Shown: positions 8,880-17,688, counted from the stretch's first letter. The stretch is DNA of 64,000 bases from Glycomyces tenuis DSM 44171 (GCF_000427885.1 NZ_ATYW01000004.1:215939-279938), one strand, 5' to 3'. Notes: generated by a model from the letters alone, not told the origin. Numbers and translations: made by a program.

Positions 8880-9770
8880 TCACCGCGGCGCCGCCTCCGC
8901 CGTCTCCAGCCGCTCGATCGCGGCCTCGAGCTCCGCCGGGAGGCGCCGGCGCCTGGCCAGCACCGCCGGAAGCCGGGCGAGCAGCTCGGCCAGCGCGGTG
9001 GCGGCGCTCCGGTCCCGCAGTGCCGCCGCCGCCAGGGACCTGGTGTCGCGCAGGCACACCCCGAGCGGCCTGCGGTGCCAGGAGGTGAGGGCGGCGTTGC
9101 GCATCTCGCGGGCGCGGCGCCACGCGGTGTCGGGGCGCTCCGCAGAAGGCTGGTGGCGGGCGATGACGTCCTCGGCGTAGCACAGCCGCCAACCGAGGGC
9201 GGCCAGATCGTAGGCGAGCAGCTGCTCCTCGCCGTAGGAATGCAGCGCGTCGCTGAAGCCGCCCGCCTCGACGTACGCCGAGCGGCGGACGACGGCGGCG
9301 CAGGCGAGGAAGCCGAGCACGGCCGGACCGGGCATCCCCTCAGGAGTGCCGAGCGCGCCGCGCGCCAGAGCCTCGTTGAACGGGTCGGGGCGGGCCTCGT
9401 CGCCGACGAGGGCGCGGGCGGCCACCAGGCCGAGCCGCGGATGGGCGTCGAGGAGGTCGGCGGCCCGCGTCAGCGCGCCGCGCTCCCACCACGAGTCGTC
9501 GTCCGCGAAGGCGACGTACGGGGTCGTGACGGCGCGGACGCCCACGTTCCTGGCCGCGGCGCCCTCGTTGCCGCGCAGGCGACGGTAGTGCACGTGCGGG
9601 CAGCCGGCGGCCAGAGCGCGCATCTGCGGCGCGGTGTCGTCGGTCGAGGCGTTGTCGACCACGAACACCTGCGGCGTCGGATCCAAGGACAACAGCTCCA
9701 CAATGCTGCGCTTGAGTTCGGTCGCTCGATTCCTGGTGGCGATCACGACACTGGTCCGTTCGTCGAACAT
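8880..9770 (-). CDS. Glycosyltransferase family 2
   Basis: A 296-residue GT-A enzyme. SVVIATRNRATELKRSI and FVVDNASTDDTAPQM are the nucleotide-binding strand and first acidic motif; YVAFADDDSWWERGAL holds the metal-binding DDD; GEEQLLAYDLAALGWRL holds the catalytic acidic region. The last 60 residues are Arg/Ala/Leu-rich helix without a clear membrane segment. It is transcribed against the flanking glycosyltransferases and divergently from the carbamoyltransferase, sharing a 153-bp intergenic region with it. It likely adds one sugar to the same product. Confidence 0.85.
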   Translation of the reverse strand: MFDERTSVVIATRNRATELKRSIVELLSLDPTPQVFVVDNASTDDTAPQMRALAAGCPHVHYRRLRGNEGAAARNVGVRAVTTPYVAFADDDSWWERGALTRAADLLDAHPRLGLVAARALVGDEARPDPFNEALARGALGTPEGMPGPAVLGFLACAAVVRRSAYVEAGGFSDALHSYGEEQLLAYDLAALGWRLCYAEDVIARHQPSAERPDTAWRRAREMRNAALTSWHRRPLGVCLRDTRSLAAAALRDRSAATALAELLARLPAVLARRRRLPAELEAAIERLETAEAAPR

Positions 9771-9923
9771 GAGAAGCGGATACCCCGATCGCGGCCCCGC
9801 ACACCTGCGCGATCGCCGTAACGGCTCTCAACTGGCCGATGTTTACGAGCGAAGGCACAGGGTAGCTACCGCCTACCGAAGCGACGCGCGATCTTGCGAG
9901 TCCGGTGAACTCGGGGGGCTGAA

Positions 9924-11561
9924 GTGAAGGTTCTGGGTGTCAACGCGGTCTTCCACGACTCATCGGCGGCCCTGGTCGTCGACGGGATGATCGTCGCCGC
10001 GGCCGAGGAGGAGCGGTTCAGCCGCCGCAAGCACGGCAAACGGCCCGTCCCGTTCGCCGCCTGGGAACTGCCCGACCAGGCCATGGCCTGGTGCCTGGCC
10101 GAAGGCGGCGTGGACGTCGGCGAGCTCGACGCGGTGGCCTACGCCTACGACCCCGACGCGGTCGACCACGAAGGCCAGGGCCTCGACCCGCAGTGGGAGC
10201 CGCTGCGCACCACCTACGCCAGGCGGGCGCCGCTGTTCCTGAGCACCGCCCTGCCCGGCCTCGACGCGTCCAAAGTGGTGTTCGTGCGGCACCACGTGGC
10301 GCACGCCGCCTCGGCGGCGCTGGCCGCCCCGTTCGCGGCCGCCGCCTCCGACTGCGCCGTCATCGTCGCCGACGGCCGTGGCGAATGCGCCTCCCACCTC
10401 ACCGGGCAGTACATCGACGGCAAGCTCGTCGAACTGGCCTCCCAAGGGCTCCCGCACTCCCTCGGCCTGCTCTACGAGGACGTCACCGCGCACCTTGGAT
10501 TCGCCCGATCCAGCGACGAATACAAGGTCATGGCCCTCGCCTCCTACGGGACGCCGCGCTTCGAGCCCGAGCTGTCCGAGGCCGTCCACGCCACCGGCGA
10601 CGGCGGATTCCGCACCGAGCCGATCGACTGGGACCGCTTCGCGCCGCGCCGCGAGCCCGACGCCGAACCGACCGCCGCCCACGCCGACCTCGCCGCGAGC
10701 GTGCAGCGCCGCGTCGAGGAGGTCCTGCTCGACCTGGCCCGCTGGACGCACCGGCGCACCGGCGCCTCCAATCTCGCCCTCGCAGGCGGCGTCGCCCTCA
10801 ACTGCGTCGCCAACACCCGCCTGCACGACGAGGGCCCCTTCGAACGCATCTGGGTCCAGCCCGCCGCCGGCGACGCCGGCACCGCCCTGGGCGCCGCCCT
10901 CCACATCGCCGCCGAACTGGGCGACGATCCCGAGCCGATGCGCACCGCCGCGCTCGGACGCGGCTGGAGCGACGAGGCGATCGAGGCCGAGCTCACCCGC
11001 GCCGGCTTGCTCTACGAACGCCCCGACGACCTCGCCGACGTCGTCGCCGCCGCCCTGGCGGCCGACGAGATCGTCGGCTGGTTCCAAGGCCGCGCCGAAT
11101 ACGGGCCCCGCGCCCTCGGCCAGCGATCCCTGCTCGCCCACCCCGGCCGCGAGGAGAACCTCGAACGGCTCAACGCCGTCAAAGGCCGCGAGTCGTTCCG
11201 CCCGATCGCCCCGATGGTGCTCGCCGAGCGGGCGCCGGAGGTCTTCGCGCGCGGCCCGATCCCCTCGCCGTACATGCTGTTCGTCCACGACGTCGACCCG
11301 GCCTGGCAAGGCCGCCTGCCCGCGGTCACCCACGTCGACGGGACCGCCCGCATCCAGACCGTCGACCGCGCCGACCACCCGCTGCTGGCCGCGATGCTCG
11401 CCGGCTTCGAACGCCGCACCGGCCTGCCCGCCGTGGTCAACACCAGCTTCAACACCGCCGGCCGGCCCATGGTCGACCACCCGAGGGACGCCCTCGAATG
11501 CCTCGGCTCGGCGCCGATCGACCTGCTCGCCATCGGCCCGTTCACCGTGAGGCGCCGATGA
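9924..11561 (+). CDS. Carbamoyltransferase, NodU/TobZ family
   Basis: Transfers a carbamoyl group from carbamoyl phosphate through carbamoyl-adenylate to a sugar hydroxyl; relatives act on Nod factors, tobramycin and other glycosides. The 545-residue protein has both family domains: a Kae1-like N-terminal ATP domain (GVNAVFHDSSAALVVDG, EEERFSRRKHG, RHHVAHAASAAL) and a C-terminal YrdC-like part (RAEYGPRALGQRSLLAHP, NTSFNTAGRPMVDHPRDAL). The GTG start is preceded by GGGGGG. The stop overlaps the next ATG, opening a seven-gene run of overlapping or closely spaced genes to 17688. The context suggests it carbamoylates a heptose-containing glycan or precursor. Confidence 0.92.
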   Translation: MKVLGVNAVFHDSSAALVVDGMIVAAAEEERFSRRKHGKRPVPFAAWELPDQAMAWCLAEGGVDVGELDAVAYAYDPDAVDHEGQGLDPQWEPLRTTYARRAPLFLSTALPGLDASKVVFVRHHVAHAASAALAAPFAAAASDCAVIVADGRGECASHLTGQYIDGKLVELASQGLPHSLGLLYEDVTAHLGFARSSDEYKVMALASYGTPRFEPELSEAVHATGDGGFRTEPIDWDRFAPRREPDAEPTAAHADLAASVQRRVEEVLLDLARWTHRRTGASNLALAGGVALNCVANTRLHDEGPFERIWVQPAAGDAGTALGAALHIAAELGDDPEPMRTAALGRGWSDEAIEAELTRAGLLYERPDDLADVVAAALAADEIVGWFQGRAEYGPRALGQRSLLAHPGREENLERLNAVKGRESFRPIAPMVLAERAPEVFARGPIPSPYMLFVHDVDPAWQGRLPAVTHVDGTARIQTVDRADHPLLAAMLAGFERRTGLPAVVNTSFNTAGRPMVDHPRDALECLGSAPIDLLAIGPFTVRRR

Positions 11562-13036
11562 GCACCGTCACCGTCGTCGTGCCCACGGTCGTGAGGCCGA
11601 GCCTGCGCACGCTGCTGCTCGCCCTGGCCGCCGCCGAGGGCCCCGCACCCCGGCGGGTGATCGTCGTCGACGACCGGCCCCGGCCAGCGCCGCTCGACCT
11701 GCCGGACCTCCCCTTCCCCTGCGAGGTCATGCGATCCCACGGCCGCGGCCCGGCCGCGGCCCGCAACGTCGGCTGGCGGGCCGCCGACACCGAATGGGCG
11801 GCCTTCCTCGACGACGACGTCATCCCCTCCTCCACCTGGCTCGCCGACCTCGAAGCCGACCTCGCGCCGCTCGGCGACGACGACGCCGCCTCCCAGGGCC
11901 GCATCGAGGTGCCCCTTCCCGGCGACAGAAGGGCCACCGACGCCGAACGCGGCACCGCCGCGCTCGCCGAGTCCCGCTGGATCACCGCCGACATGGCCTA
12001 CCGGCGGGAGGTCCTCCAGGCCGTCTCCGGTTTCGACGAGCGCTTCACCCGCGCCTTCCGCGAGGACTCCGACCTGGCGCTGCGGGTCGTGGACGCCGGC
12101 TGGCGCCTCGGCCTCGGCGCGCGCCTCTCCCGCCACCCGGCGCGAGACCGAGGCTTCCTCGCGAGCGTCCGCGACCAGATCGGCAACGCCGACAACGCCC
12201 TCATGCGGGCCAAGCACGGCTACACCTGGCGCCAGCGCGCCGGCGAGAGGCCCGCCAGATTCCTCAGCCACCTCGCGACCACCGCGCTCGGCACCGCCGC
12301 GGCCCTCGGGGCGCTGCGAGGCCGCCGATGGGCCCCGGCCGCCGCCGCGGCATGGGGCGTCCAGACCGCCCGCTTCGCCGCGAACCGCATGGCCCCCGGC
12401 CCGCGCACCCCCGCCGAGCTCGCCGACATGGCGCTCTCCAGCGCCCTCATCCCGCCCGTGGCGACCTTCTGGAGCGCGGTCGGCGCCCTGCGGCACCGGC
12501 CCGCGCCGCGGCCCGACGCGGTCCTGTTCGACCGCGACGACACGCTCATCGCCGACGGCCCCTACCTCTCCGACGCCGAGAAGGTCCGGCCCATGCCCGG
12601 CGCCGAGATCGCCATGCGGCGCCTGCGGGCCGCCCAGGTCCTCGTCGGCGTCGTCACCAACCAGTCCGGCATCGCCAAAGGCCTCATCACCCACGCCGAG
12701 CTGAGCGAGGTCAACCGCCGCGTCGACGAACTCCTCGGGCCCTTCGGCGTGTGGAAGGTCTGCCCGCACACCGCCGAGGACGGCTGCCGGTGCCGCAAGC
12801 CCGCGCCCGGCATGATCGCCGCCGCCGCCGCGAAGCTCGGCGCCCGCCCCGAACAGTGCGTCATGATCGGCGACACCGGCGCCGACGTCACCGCCGCCCT
12901 CGCCGCCGGCGCGCGGGCGATCCTGGTGCCCACCGACGCCACACGGCCGAGCGAGACCGCCATGGCCCGCCGCCGCGCCACCGTCGCCGCCGACCTGTGC
13001 GAGGCGGTCAACCTGGCGTTGGGGGACATCGCATGA
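11558..13036 (+). CDS. Fusion: family 2 glycosyltransferase + D-glycero-D-manno-heptose bisphosphate phosphatase (GmhB-like)
   Basis: Residues 1 to about 290 are a GT2 enzyme (VTVVVPTVVRPSLRTL, RGPAAARNVGWRAADTEW, AAFLDDDVIPSSTWL, FREDSDLALRVVDAGW). A membrane-associated or amphipathic stretch follows (about 240-310). Residues about 320-492 are a HAD phosphatase of the GmhB type: VLFDRDDTLIADGPYL (nucleophile Asp), VVTNQSGIAKGL, the zinc-site cluster CPHTAEDGCRCRKPAPGM, and VMIGDTGADVTAAL. GmhB removes the 7-phosphate of heptose 1,7-bisphosphate between the two HldE steps. The join is in one open frame with no sign of a frameshift. Start and stop both overlap neighbours by 4 nt. Confidence 0.9.
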   Translation: MSTVTVVVPTVVRPSLRTLLLALAAAEGPAPRRVIVVDDRPRPAPLDLPDLPFPCEVMRSHGRGPAAARNVGWRAADTEWAAFLDDDVIPSSTWLADLEADLAPLGDDDAASQGRIEVPLPGDRRATDAERGTAALAESRWITADMAYRREVLQAVSGFDERFTRAFREDSDLALRVVDAGWRLGLGARLSRHPARDRGFLASVRDQIGNADNALMRAKHGYTWRQRAGERPARFLSHLATTALGTAAALGALRGRRWAPAAAAAWGVQTARFAANRMAPGPRTPAELADMALSSALIPPVATFWSAVGALRHRPAPRPDAVLFDRDDTLIADGPYLSDAEKVRPMPGAEIAMRRLRAAQVLVGVVTNQSGIAKGLITHAELSEVNRRVDELLGPFGVWKVCPHTAEDGCRCRKPAPGMIAAAAAKLGARPEQCVMIGDTGADVTAALAAGARAILVPTDATRPSETAMARRRATVAADLCEAVNLALGDIA

Positions 13037-14055
13037 GCGGCCGCGTCCTCATCGTCAGGCAGGACAGCATCGGCGACGTCCTGCTCGCCGGTCCGTGCGT
13101 GCGGGCCGTCGCCGCCTCCGGCGCCTCGGTCACCGTCCTCGCCGGACCGCGGGGGGCCGCCGCCGCGGCGCTCCTGCCGGGCACCGAGGACACCCTCACC
13201 TGGTGCGCGCCGTGGATCGACCCCGAACCGCCGCCGGTCACCGGCGACGACATCGACGCGATCCGCGGCGACATCGCGCGCCGCCGCTTCGACGCCGCGC
13301 TCATCCTCACCTCCTTCCACCAGTCGCCGCTGCCGACGGCGATGCTGCTGCGCCTCGCGGGCCTCCCGTGGATCGGCGCGATCAGCGAGGACTACCCCGG
13401 CGCCCTGCTCGACCTGCGCCACCGCGTCCCCGGCGCCCTCCCCGAAGCCGAACGCGCGCTCAGCCTCGCGGGCGCGGCCGGGTACCGCCTGCCCGAAGGC
13501 GACGACGGCCGCCTGGCCCTCACCGAGCCGCTGCCCGACACCGGCCACCTCGGCCTGCCCGAGCGCTACATCGTCGTCCACCCCGGCGCCTCGGCCCCCG
13601 CGCGGCGCATGTCCGTGCCGCGCCTGGCCGCCGCCGTCGACGCGCTCTGCGACGCCGGGCACCCGGTCGTCGTCACCGGATCGGGCCCCGAGCGGCCCCT
13701 CACCGCCGCCGTCGCGCACGGCCGCGCCACCGACCTCGGCGGACTGACCACACTGGATGTCCTTGCCGCCGTCATCGCCCGCGCCGACGCCGTCGTCGCC
13801 CCCAACACCGGCGCCGCCCACCTCGCGGCCGCCGTCGCCACCCCCGTGGTCAGCCTCTTCGCGCCCGTCGTCCCGGCGGAGCAGTGGCGGCCCTACCGGG
13901 TGCCGCACGTGCTCCTCGGCGACCAGCACGCCCCGTGCCGCGGCACCCGGGCCCGGCACTGCCCCGTCACCCGGCACCCGTGCCTCGAGACGGTGGCGCC
14001 CCAGACCGTCCTCGCGGCCGCCGAATCGCTCATGGCCGCCCCGGTCGAAACCTGA
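13033..14055 (+). CDS. Glycosyltransferase family 9 (heptosyltransferase-like)
   Basis: A 340-residue GT-B enzyme of the WaaC/WaaF/WaaQ family, which uses ADP-heptose. RQDSIGDVLLAGPCVRAV is the typical N-terminal motif (R-x-D-x-x-G-D). IVVHPGASAPARRMSV starts the donor domain, and VVAPNTGAAHLAAAVATPVV is the ADP-heptose-binding D/N-T-G-x-x-H motif, with Asn where many members have Asp. A short Cys/His cluster (CRGTRARHCPVTRHPC) near the end is common in GT9 proteins. The gene overlaps the GT2-GmhB stop by 4 nt. It is likely to transfer the heptose made by this operon. Confidence 0.9.
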   Translation: MSGRVLIVRQDSIGDVLLAGPCVRAVAASGASVTVLAGPRGAAAAALLPGTEDTLTWCAPWIDPEPPPVTGDDIDAIRGDIARRRFDAALILTSFHQSPLPTAMLLRLAGLPWIGAISEDYPGALLDLRHRVPGALPEAERALSLAGAAGYRLPEGDDGRLALTEPLPDTGHLGLPERYIVVHPGASAPARRMSVPRLAAAVDALCDAGHPVVVTGSGPERPLTAAVAHGRATDLGGLTTLDVLAAVIARADAVVAPNTGAAHLAAAVATPVVSLFAPVVPAEQWRPYRVPHVLLGDQHAPCRGTRARHCPVTRHPCLETVAPQTVLAAAESLMAAPVET

Positions 14056-14089
14056 GCACCGCCCGACGACGAAGAGAGGAAGGGACAAC

Positions 14090-14680
14090 ATGACCGACAC
14101 GTGCAACGCCGAGCAGCACTGGCGCCGACTCGGCGCCGCCATGGAGCAGCTCCAGGCCGAAGCGCCGCGCGTCCGGCGCTGGGGCCGGCACCTCGCGCGG
14201 ACCCTCTCCGACGGCGGGCGGCTCCTCGCCTGCGGCAACGGCGGCTCCGCCGCCGAAGCACAGCACCTGACCGGCGAACTGGTCGGCCGCTTCCACGCCG
14301 ACCGGCCGCCGTTCTCGGCGATCGCGCTGCACGCCGACACCTCGGCGGCCACCGCGATCCTCAACGACTACGGCGAACACGAGTACTTCGCCAGGCAGGT
14401 CCGCGCGCACGGGCGGCCCGGCGACATCCTCATCGCCCTGTCCACCAGCGGCACCAGCCACAACGTCATCACCGCCGCCAAGGCCGCCCTCCAAGAGGGG
14501 CTGATGGTCTGGGGGATGACCGGGCCCGCCCCGAACCCGCTGGCCACCCTCGCCGACGAGGCCATCGCCGTCGACGCCGCGACCACCGCCACCGTCCAGG
14601 AGGCGCACCTGGCGATCGTCCACGCCCTGTGCGCCGCCTTCGACGACGCGATCGGCGCCGGCTCGGGAGGCGCGACATGA
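14090..14680 (+). CDS. gmhA: Phosphoheptose isomerase (sedoheptulose 7-phosphate isomerase)
   Basis: Converts sedoheptulose 7-phosphate to D-glycero-D-manno-heptopyranose 7-phosphate, the first committed step of heptose supply. The 196-residue SIS-domain protein has LLACGNGGSAAEAQHLTGEL (phosphosugar site), ALSTSGTSHNVITAAKAAL (second Ser/Thr loop) and the C-terminal VQEAHLAIVHALC with the Glu and His expected for catalysis. GAGAGGAAGGG lies before the ATG. It follows the GT9 gene by 34 bp and overlaps hldE by 4 nt. Confidence 0.93.
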   Translation: MTDTCNAEQHWRRLGAAMEQLQAEAPRVRRWGRHLARTLSDGGRLLACGNGGSAAEAQHLTGELVGRFHADRPPFSAIALHADTSAATAILNDYGEHEYFARQVRAHGRPGDILIALSTSGTSHNVITAAKAALQEGLMVWGMTGPAPNPLATLADEAIAVDAATTATVQEAHLAIVHALCAAFDDAIGAGSGGAT

Positions 14681-16053
14681 AGCGGCTCGTGATCGTCGGC
14701 GACGCCTTCCTCGACATCGACGTCCACGGGCGCTCCGAGCGGCTCTGCCCCGAAGCGCCCGTGCCCGTCGTGGACGCCGCCGAAGAGGTCCGCCGCCCCG
14801 GCGCCGCCGGACTGGCCGCCCTGCTCGCCGCCCGCGACTCCCCGCGCACCAGCCTCGTCACCGCGCTCGCCGACGACCGGGCCGGACGGCGGCTGCGCGA
14901 ACTGCTCGAGCCGCACGTCGACCTCGTCGCCATGCCGCTCCAGGGCGCCACCGTCCGCAAGATCCGCATCCGCGTCGGCAACCAGCTCATCACCCGCGTC
15001 GACCACGGCGACGGCCGCGCCCCCACCGGCGAGCTCGACGACGCCGCCGCCATGACGCTCGCCCGCGCCGACGCCGTCCTCGTCGCCGACTACGGCCGCG
15101 GCGTCGCCGAACACACCGGCCTGCGCCGCCTCCTGGCCGAACTGGCGCCCGCCGTCCCGATCGTGTGGGACCCCCACCCCGCGGGGCCGCCGCCCGTGCG
15201 CGGTCTGCGGCTCGTGACGCCCAACCAGGCCGAGGCCGAACGGCTCGCGCCCGGCACCGCCGACCACCGCCGGCTCGCCGAGCACCTGCGGAGCGTCTTC
15301 GCCAGCGACGCCGTCGCCGTCACCCGCGGCGCCCAGGGCGCCACCCTGGCGACCGCGACGCAGACCACCCGGATCCCCCCGCCCGACGACGCCGCCGTCG
15401 CCGCCGAGCGGTGGATCGACACCTGCGGCGCCGGCGACCAGTTCAGCGCCGCCGCCGCGAACGCCCTGCTGACCGGCGGCGACACCCACCGCGCCGTCAC
15501 CGCCGCCGTCGAAGCCGCCTCGCGCTTCGTCGCCGCCGGCGGCGTGGCCGCCCTCCACGGCGACGGCACCGAGACCGGACCCGGCACGGGCGCCGTCGCC
15601 GCCGACGCCTTCGAACTGGCCGCCCGCATCCGGTGCGACGGCGGTACCCTCGTCGCCACCGGCGGCTGCTTCGACCTGCTGCACCCCGGCCACGTCAGCC
15701 TCCTCCGACGCGCCCGCGCCATGGGCGACGCCCTGGTCGTGTGCCTGAACTCCGACGACTCCGTCAGAGACCTCAAGGGCCCCGGCAGGCCCCTCCACAC
15801 CGCCGCCGACCGGGCCAGGCTCCTCGCCGAACTCGCCGTCGTCGACGCCGTCGCCGTCTTCGACGAGCCGACCCCCGCCCGGCTCCTCGAACGGCTGCGG
15901 CCCCACATCTGGGTCAAGGGCGCCGACTACGCCGACCGGCCGATCCCCGAATCGCACACCGTGCACCGGCACGGCGGCGAAGTCGTCGTCGTCCCCACCC
16001 TCGACGGCCACTCCACGACCAAGCTCATCGCGACCATGAACGCTCGCGCCTGA
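14677..16053 (+). CDS. hldE: Bifunctional heptose 7-phosphate kinase / heptose 1-phosphate adenylyltransferase
   Basis: Phosphorylates heptose 7-phosphate at C1 and, after GmhB action, attaches AMP to give ADP-heptose. Residues 1 to about 310 are a PfkB/ribokinase domain with the catalytic motif DTCGAGDQFSAAAANALL. Residues about 325-458 are a cytidylyltransferase-fold domain with VATGGCFDLLHPGHVSLL, VCLNSDDSVRDLKGPGRP and WVKGADYADRPIPE. Order and total length (458) match Escherichia coli HldE. Odd point: the first PfkB signature, GGAAN in typical HldE, reads PGAAG here (VRRPGAAGLAALLAAR), losing the substrate-contacting Asn. No HldD epimerase is seen nearby, so the product should be the D-glycero form. 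Confidence 0.92.
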   Translation: MKRLVIVGDAFLDIDVHGRSERLCPEAPVPVVDAAEEVRRPGAAGLAALLAARDSPRTSLVTALADDRAGRRLRELLEPHVDLVAMPLQGATVRKIRIRVGNQLITRVDHGDGRAPTGELDDAAAMTLARADAVLVADYGRGVAEHTGLRRLLAELAPAVPIVWDPHPAGPPPVRGLRLVTPNQAEAERLAPGTADHRRLAEHLRSVFASDAVAVTRGAQGATLATATQTTRIPPPDDAAVAAERWIDTCGAGDQFSAAAANALLTGGDTHRAVTAAVEAASRFVAAGGVAALHGDGTETGPGTGAVAADAFELAARIRCDGGTLVATGGCFDLLHPGHVSLLRRARAMGDALVVCLNSDDSVRDLKGPGRPLHTAADRARLLAELAVVDAVAVFDEPTPARLLERLRPHIWVKGADYADRPIPESHTVHRHGGEVVVVPTLDGHSTTKLIATMNARA

Positions 16054-16069
16054 ACAGAACGGAGACCGA

Positions 16070-16753
16070 ATGATGCCGGGCAACGTCCTCGTCACCGGCG
16101 GCGCCTCGGGACTCGGCGCCGCCACCGCCGCCGAGATCCTCGCCGCCGGAGGCACACCGCTGATCCTCGACCGCAAGGCGCCCGACGAGAAGGTCCCCTA
16201 CCGCAAGGCCGACCTCGCCGACACCGCGGCCACCGCCGAAGCCGTCCACGAGCTCGCGACCGAGGCCGGGCGCCTCGACGCGGTCTTCACCGCCGCCGGC
16301 ATCGACGCCTGCGGCGCGCTCGCCGACGTCCCCGCCGACGACTGGGAACAGGTCGTCAAGGTCAACCTGCTCGGCACCGCCGCCACCGTCCGCGCCGCCC
16401 TGCCGCACCTCGCCGAAACCCGCGGCAAGGTCGTCACCTGCGCCTCCACGCTCGGCGTCAAGGCCGTCTCCGACGCCACCGCCTACTGCGCCTCCAAATT
16501 CGGCGTCGTCGGCTTCACCAGGGCACTGGCCGCCGAGACCGCCGGCCGCATCGGCGTCACCCTCCTCGTCCCCGGCGGGATGCGCACCGGCTTCTTCGAC
16601 GGCAGACCCGAGCAGTACAGGCCCGCGCCGGACGCGAAGCTCAACGACCCGCGCGACGTCGCCCGCGCCGTCCTCTTCGCCCTCGGGCAGCCGCCCGGCT
16701 CCGAGCTGCGGGAGATGGTCGTCTGCTGCTCCGAGGAGACCTCCTGGCCATGA
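16070..16753 (+). CDS. Short-chain dehydrogenase/reductase in heptose operon
   Basis: A 227-residue classical SDR. VLVTGGASGLGAATAAEIL is the NAD(P)-binding loop; the active site is present as TCASTLGVK (Ser) and AYCASKFGVVG (Tyr-x3-Lys). Asp in LILDRKAP after strand 2 suggests preference for NAD(H). It is too short and of the wrong SDR type to be HldD, which is an extended SDR of over 300 residues. It may oxidise or epimerise a sugar of the glycan. Tandem ATG codons at 16070 and 16073 leave the exact start open by one codon. The stop overlaps the next gene by 4 nt. Confidence 0.85.
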   Translation: MMPGNVLVTGGASGLGAATAAEILAAGGTPLILDRKAPDEKVPYRKADLADTAATAEAVHELATEAGRLDAVFTAAGIDACGALADVPADDWEQVVKVNLLGTAATVRAALPHLAETRGKVVTCASTLGVKAVSDATAYCASKFGVVGFTRALAAETAGRIGVTLLVPGGMRTGFFDGRPEQYRPAPDAKLNDPRDVARAVLFALGQPPGSELREMVVCCSEETSWP

Positions 16754-17688
16754 GCGGCACCGTCCTGGTCCTGCGGGCCCTCGGCGTCGGCGACCTCCTC
16801 ACCGCCGTCCCCGCGCTGCGCGCGCTGCGCAAGGAGTTCGACGGCCGACGGATCGTCCTCGCCGCGCCCGAGCCGCTGCGCGGCCTCGTCGACCTCGTCG
16901 AGGCCGTCGACCGGCTCCACCCGACGCCCGGCCTCGGCGGGCTCGAATGGCGCGCCGCGCCGCCGTCGGTGGCGGTCAACCTGCACGGCGAGGGACCCGA
17001 AAGCCTGCGCGAGCTGCTCGGCGCCGGACCATCGGCCCTCATCTCGCACCGCAACCCCGCCGTGCCGAACGTGCCCGGGGCCCCCTGGAGACCCGAACTG
17101 CACGAAGTCGACCGCTGGTGCCGCCTGCTCGAGGAGTACGGCATCCCCGCCGACCCCACCGACCTCGCGCTTCCTCCGCCGCCCGGCCCGGTGCCGCACC
17201 GCGGCGCCGTCGTCGTCCATCCCGGGGCCGCCGCGCCCGCCCGCCGCTGGCCCGCCGAGCGCTTCGCCCTGGTCGCCCGGCACCTGCGGGACGACGGCCA
17301 CGACGTCGTCATCACCGGCGGTCCCGCCGAGACCGGACTCGCCCGCTCCGTGGCCGAGGCCGCCGGCGTCGAACCGGAACGGGTCCTCGCCGGCCGGACC
17401 GGACTCGGCGAACTCGCCGCCACGGTCGCCGCCGCGCGCCTGCTCCTCAGCGGCGACACCGGTGTCGCCCACCTCGCCACCGCCTTCGGCACCCCCTCGG
17501 CGGTGCTGTTCGGGCCCACCCCGCCCGCGCTGTGGGGCCCGCCGCCGGGGAGACCGCACCACGTCGCGATGTGGGCCGGACGCACCGGCGACCCGCTCGG
17601 CGACCGGCCCGACCCCGGACTGCTCGAACTCGAATCGGAAGCCGTGCTCGAACGGTGCCGCGAGCTGATCCGCCGCCACGGCCCCTGA
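16750..17688 (+). CDS. Second glycosyltransferase family 9
   Basis: A 312-residue GT9 protein, distinct from the one at 13033-14055. Motifs are RALGVGDLLTAVPALRAL at the N terminus, VVVHPGAAAPARRWPAERFA at the start of the donor domain, and LLSGDTGVAHLATAFGTPSAV, here with the canonical Asp of the D-T-G-x-x-H motif. It ends the operon begun at 9924. Two GT9 enzymes suggest two heptose transfers, or one heptose and one other ADP-sugar. Confidence 0.88.
   Translation: MSGTVLVLRALGVGDLLTAVPALRALRKEFDGRRIVLAAPEPLRGLVDLVEAVDRLHPTPGLGGLEWRAAPPSVAVNLHGEGPESLRELLGAGPSALISHRNPAVPNVPGAPWRPELHEVDRWCRLLEEYGIPADPTDLALPPPPGPVPHRGAVVVHPGAAAPARRWPAERFALVARHLRDDGHDVVITGGPAETGLARSVAEAAGVEPERVLAGRTGLGELAATVAAARLLLSGDTGVAHLATAFGTPSAVLFGPTPPALWGPPPGRPHHVAMWAGRTGDPLGDRPDPGLLELESEAVLERCRELIRRHGP

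Noticed and set aside
10091-13036. Extended start for the GT2-GmhB fusion inside the carbamoyltransferase gene
   Set aside because: Residues before 11558 are Arg-rich antiphase translation; the ATG at 11558 overlaps the preceding stop in the usual ATGA manner.
16070-16753. SDR gene as HldD epimerase of the heptose pathway
   Set aside because: It is a 227-residue classical SDR with Y-C-A-S-K; HldD is an extended SDR of over 300 residues.
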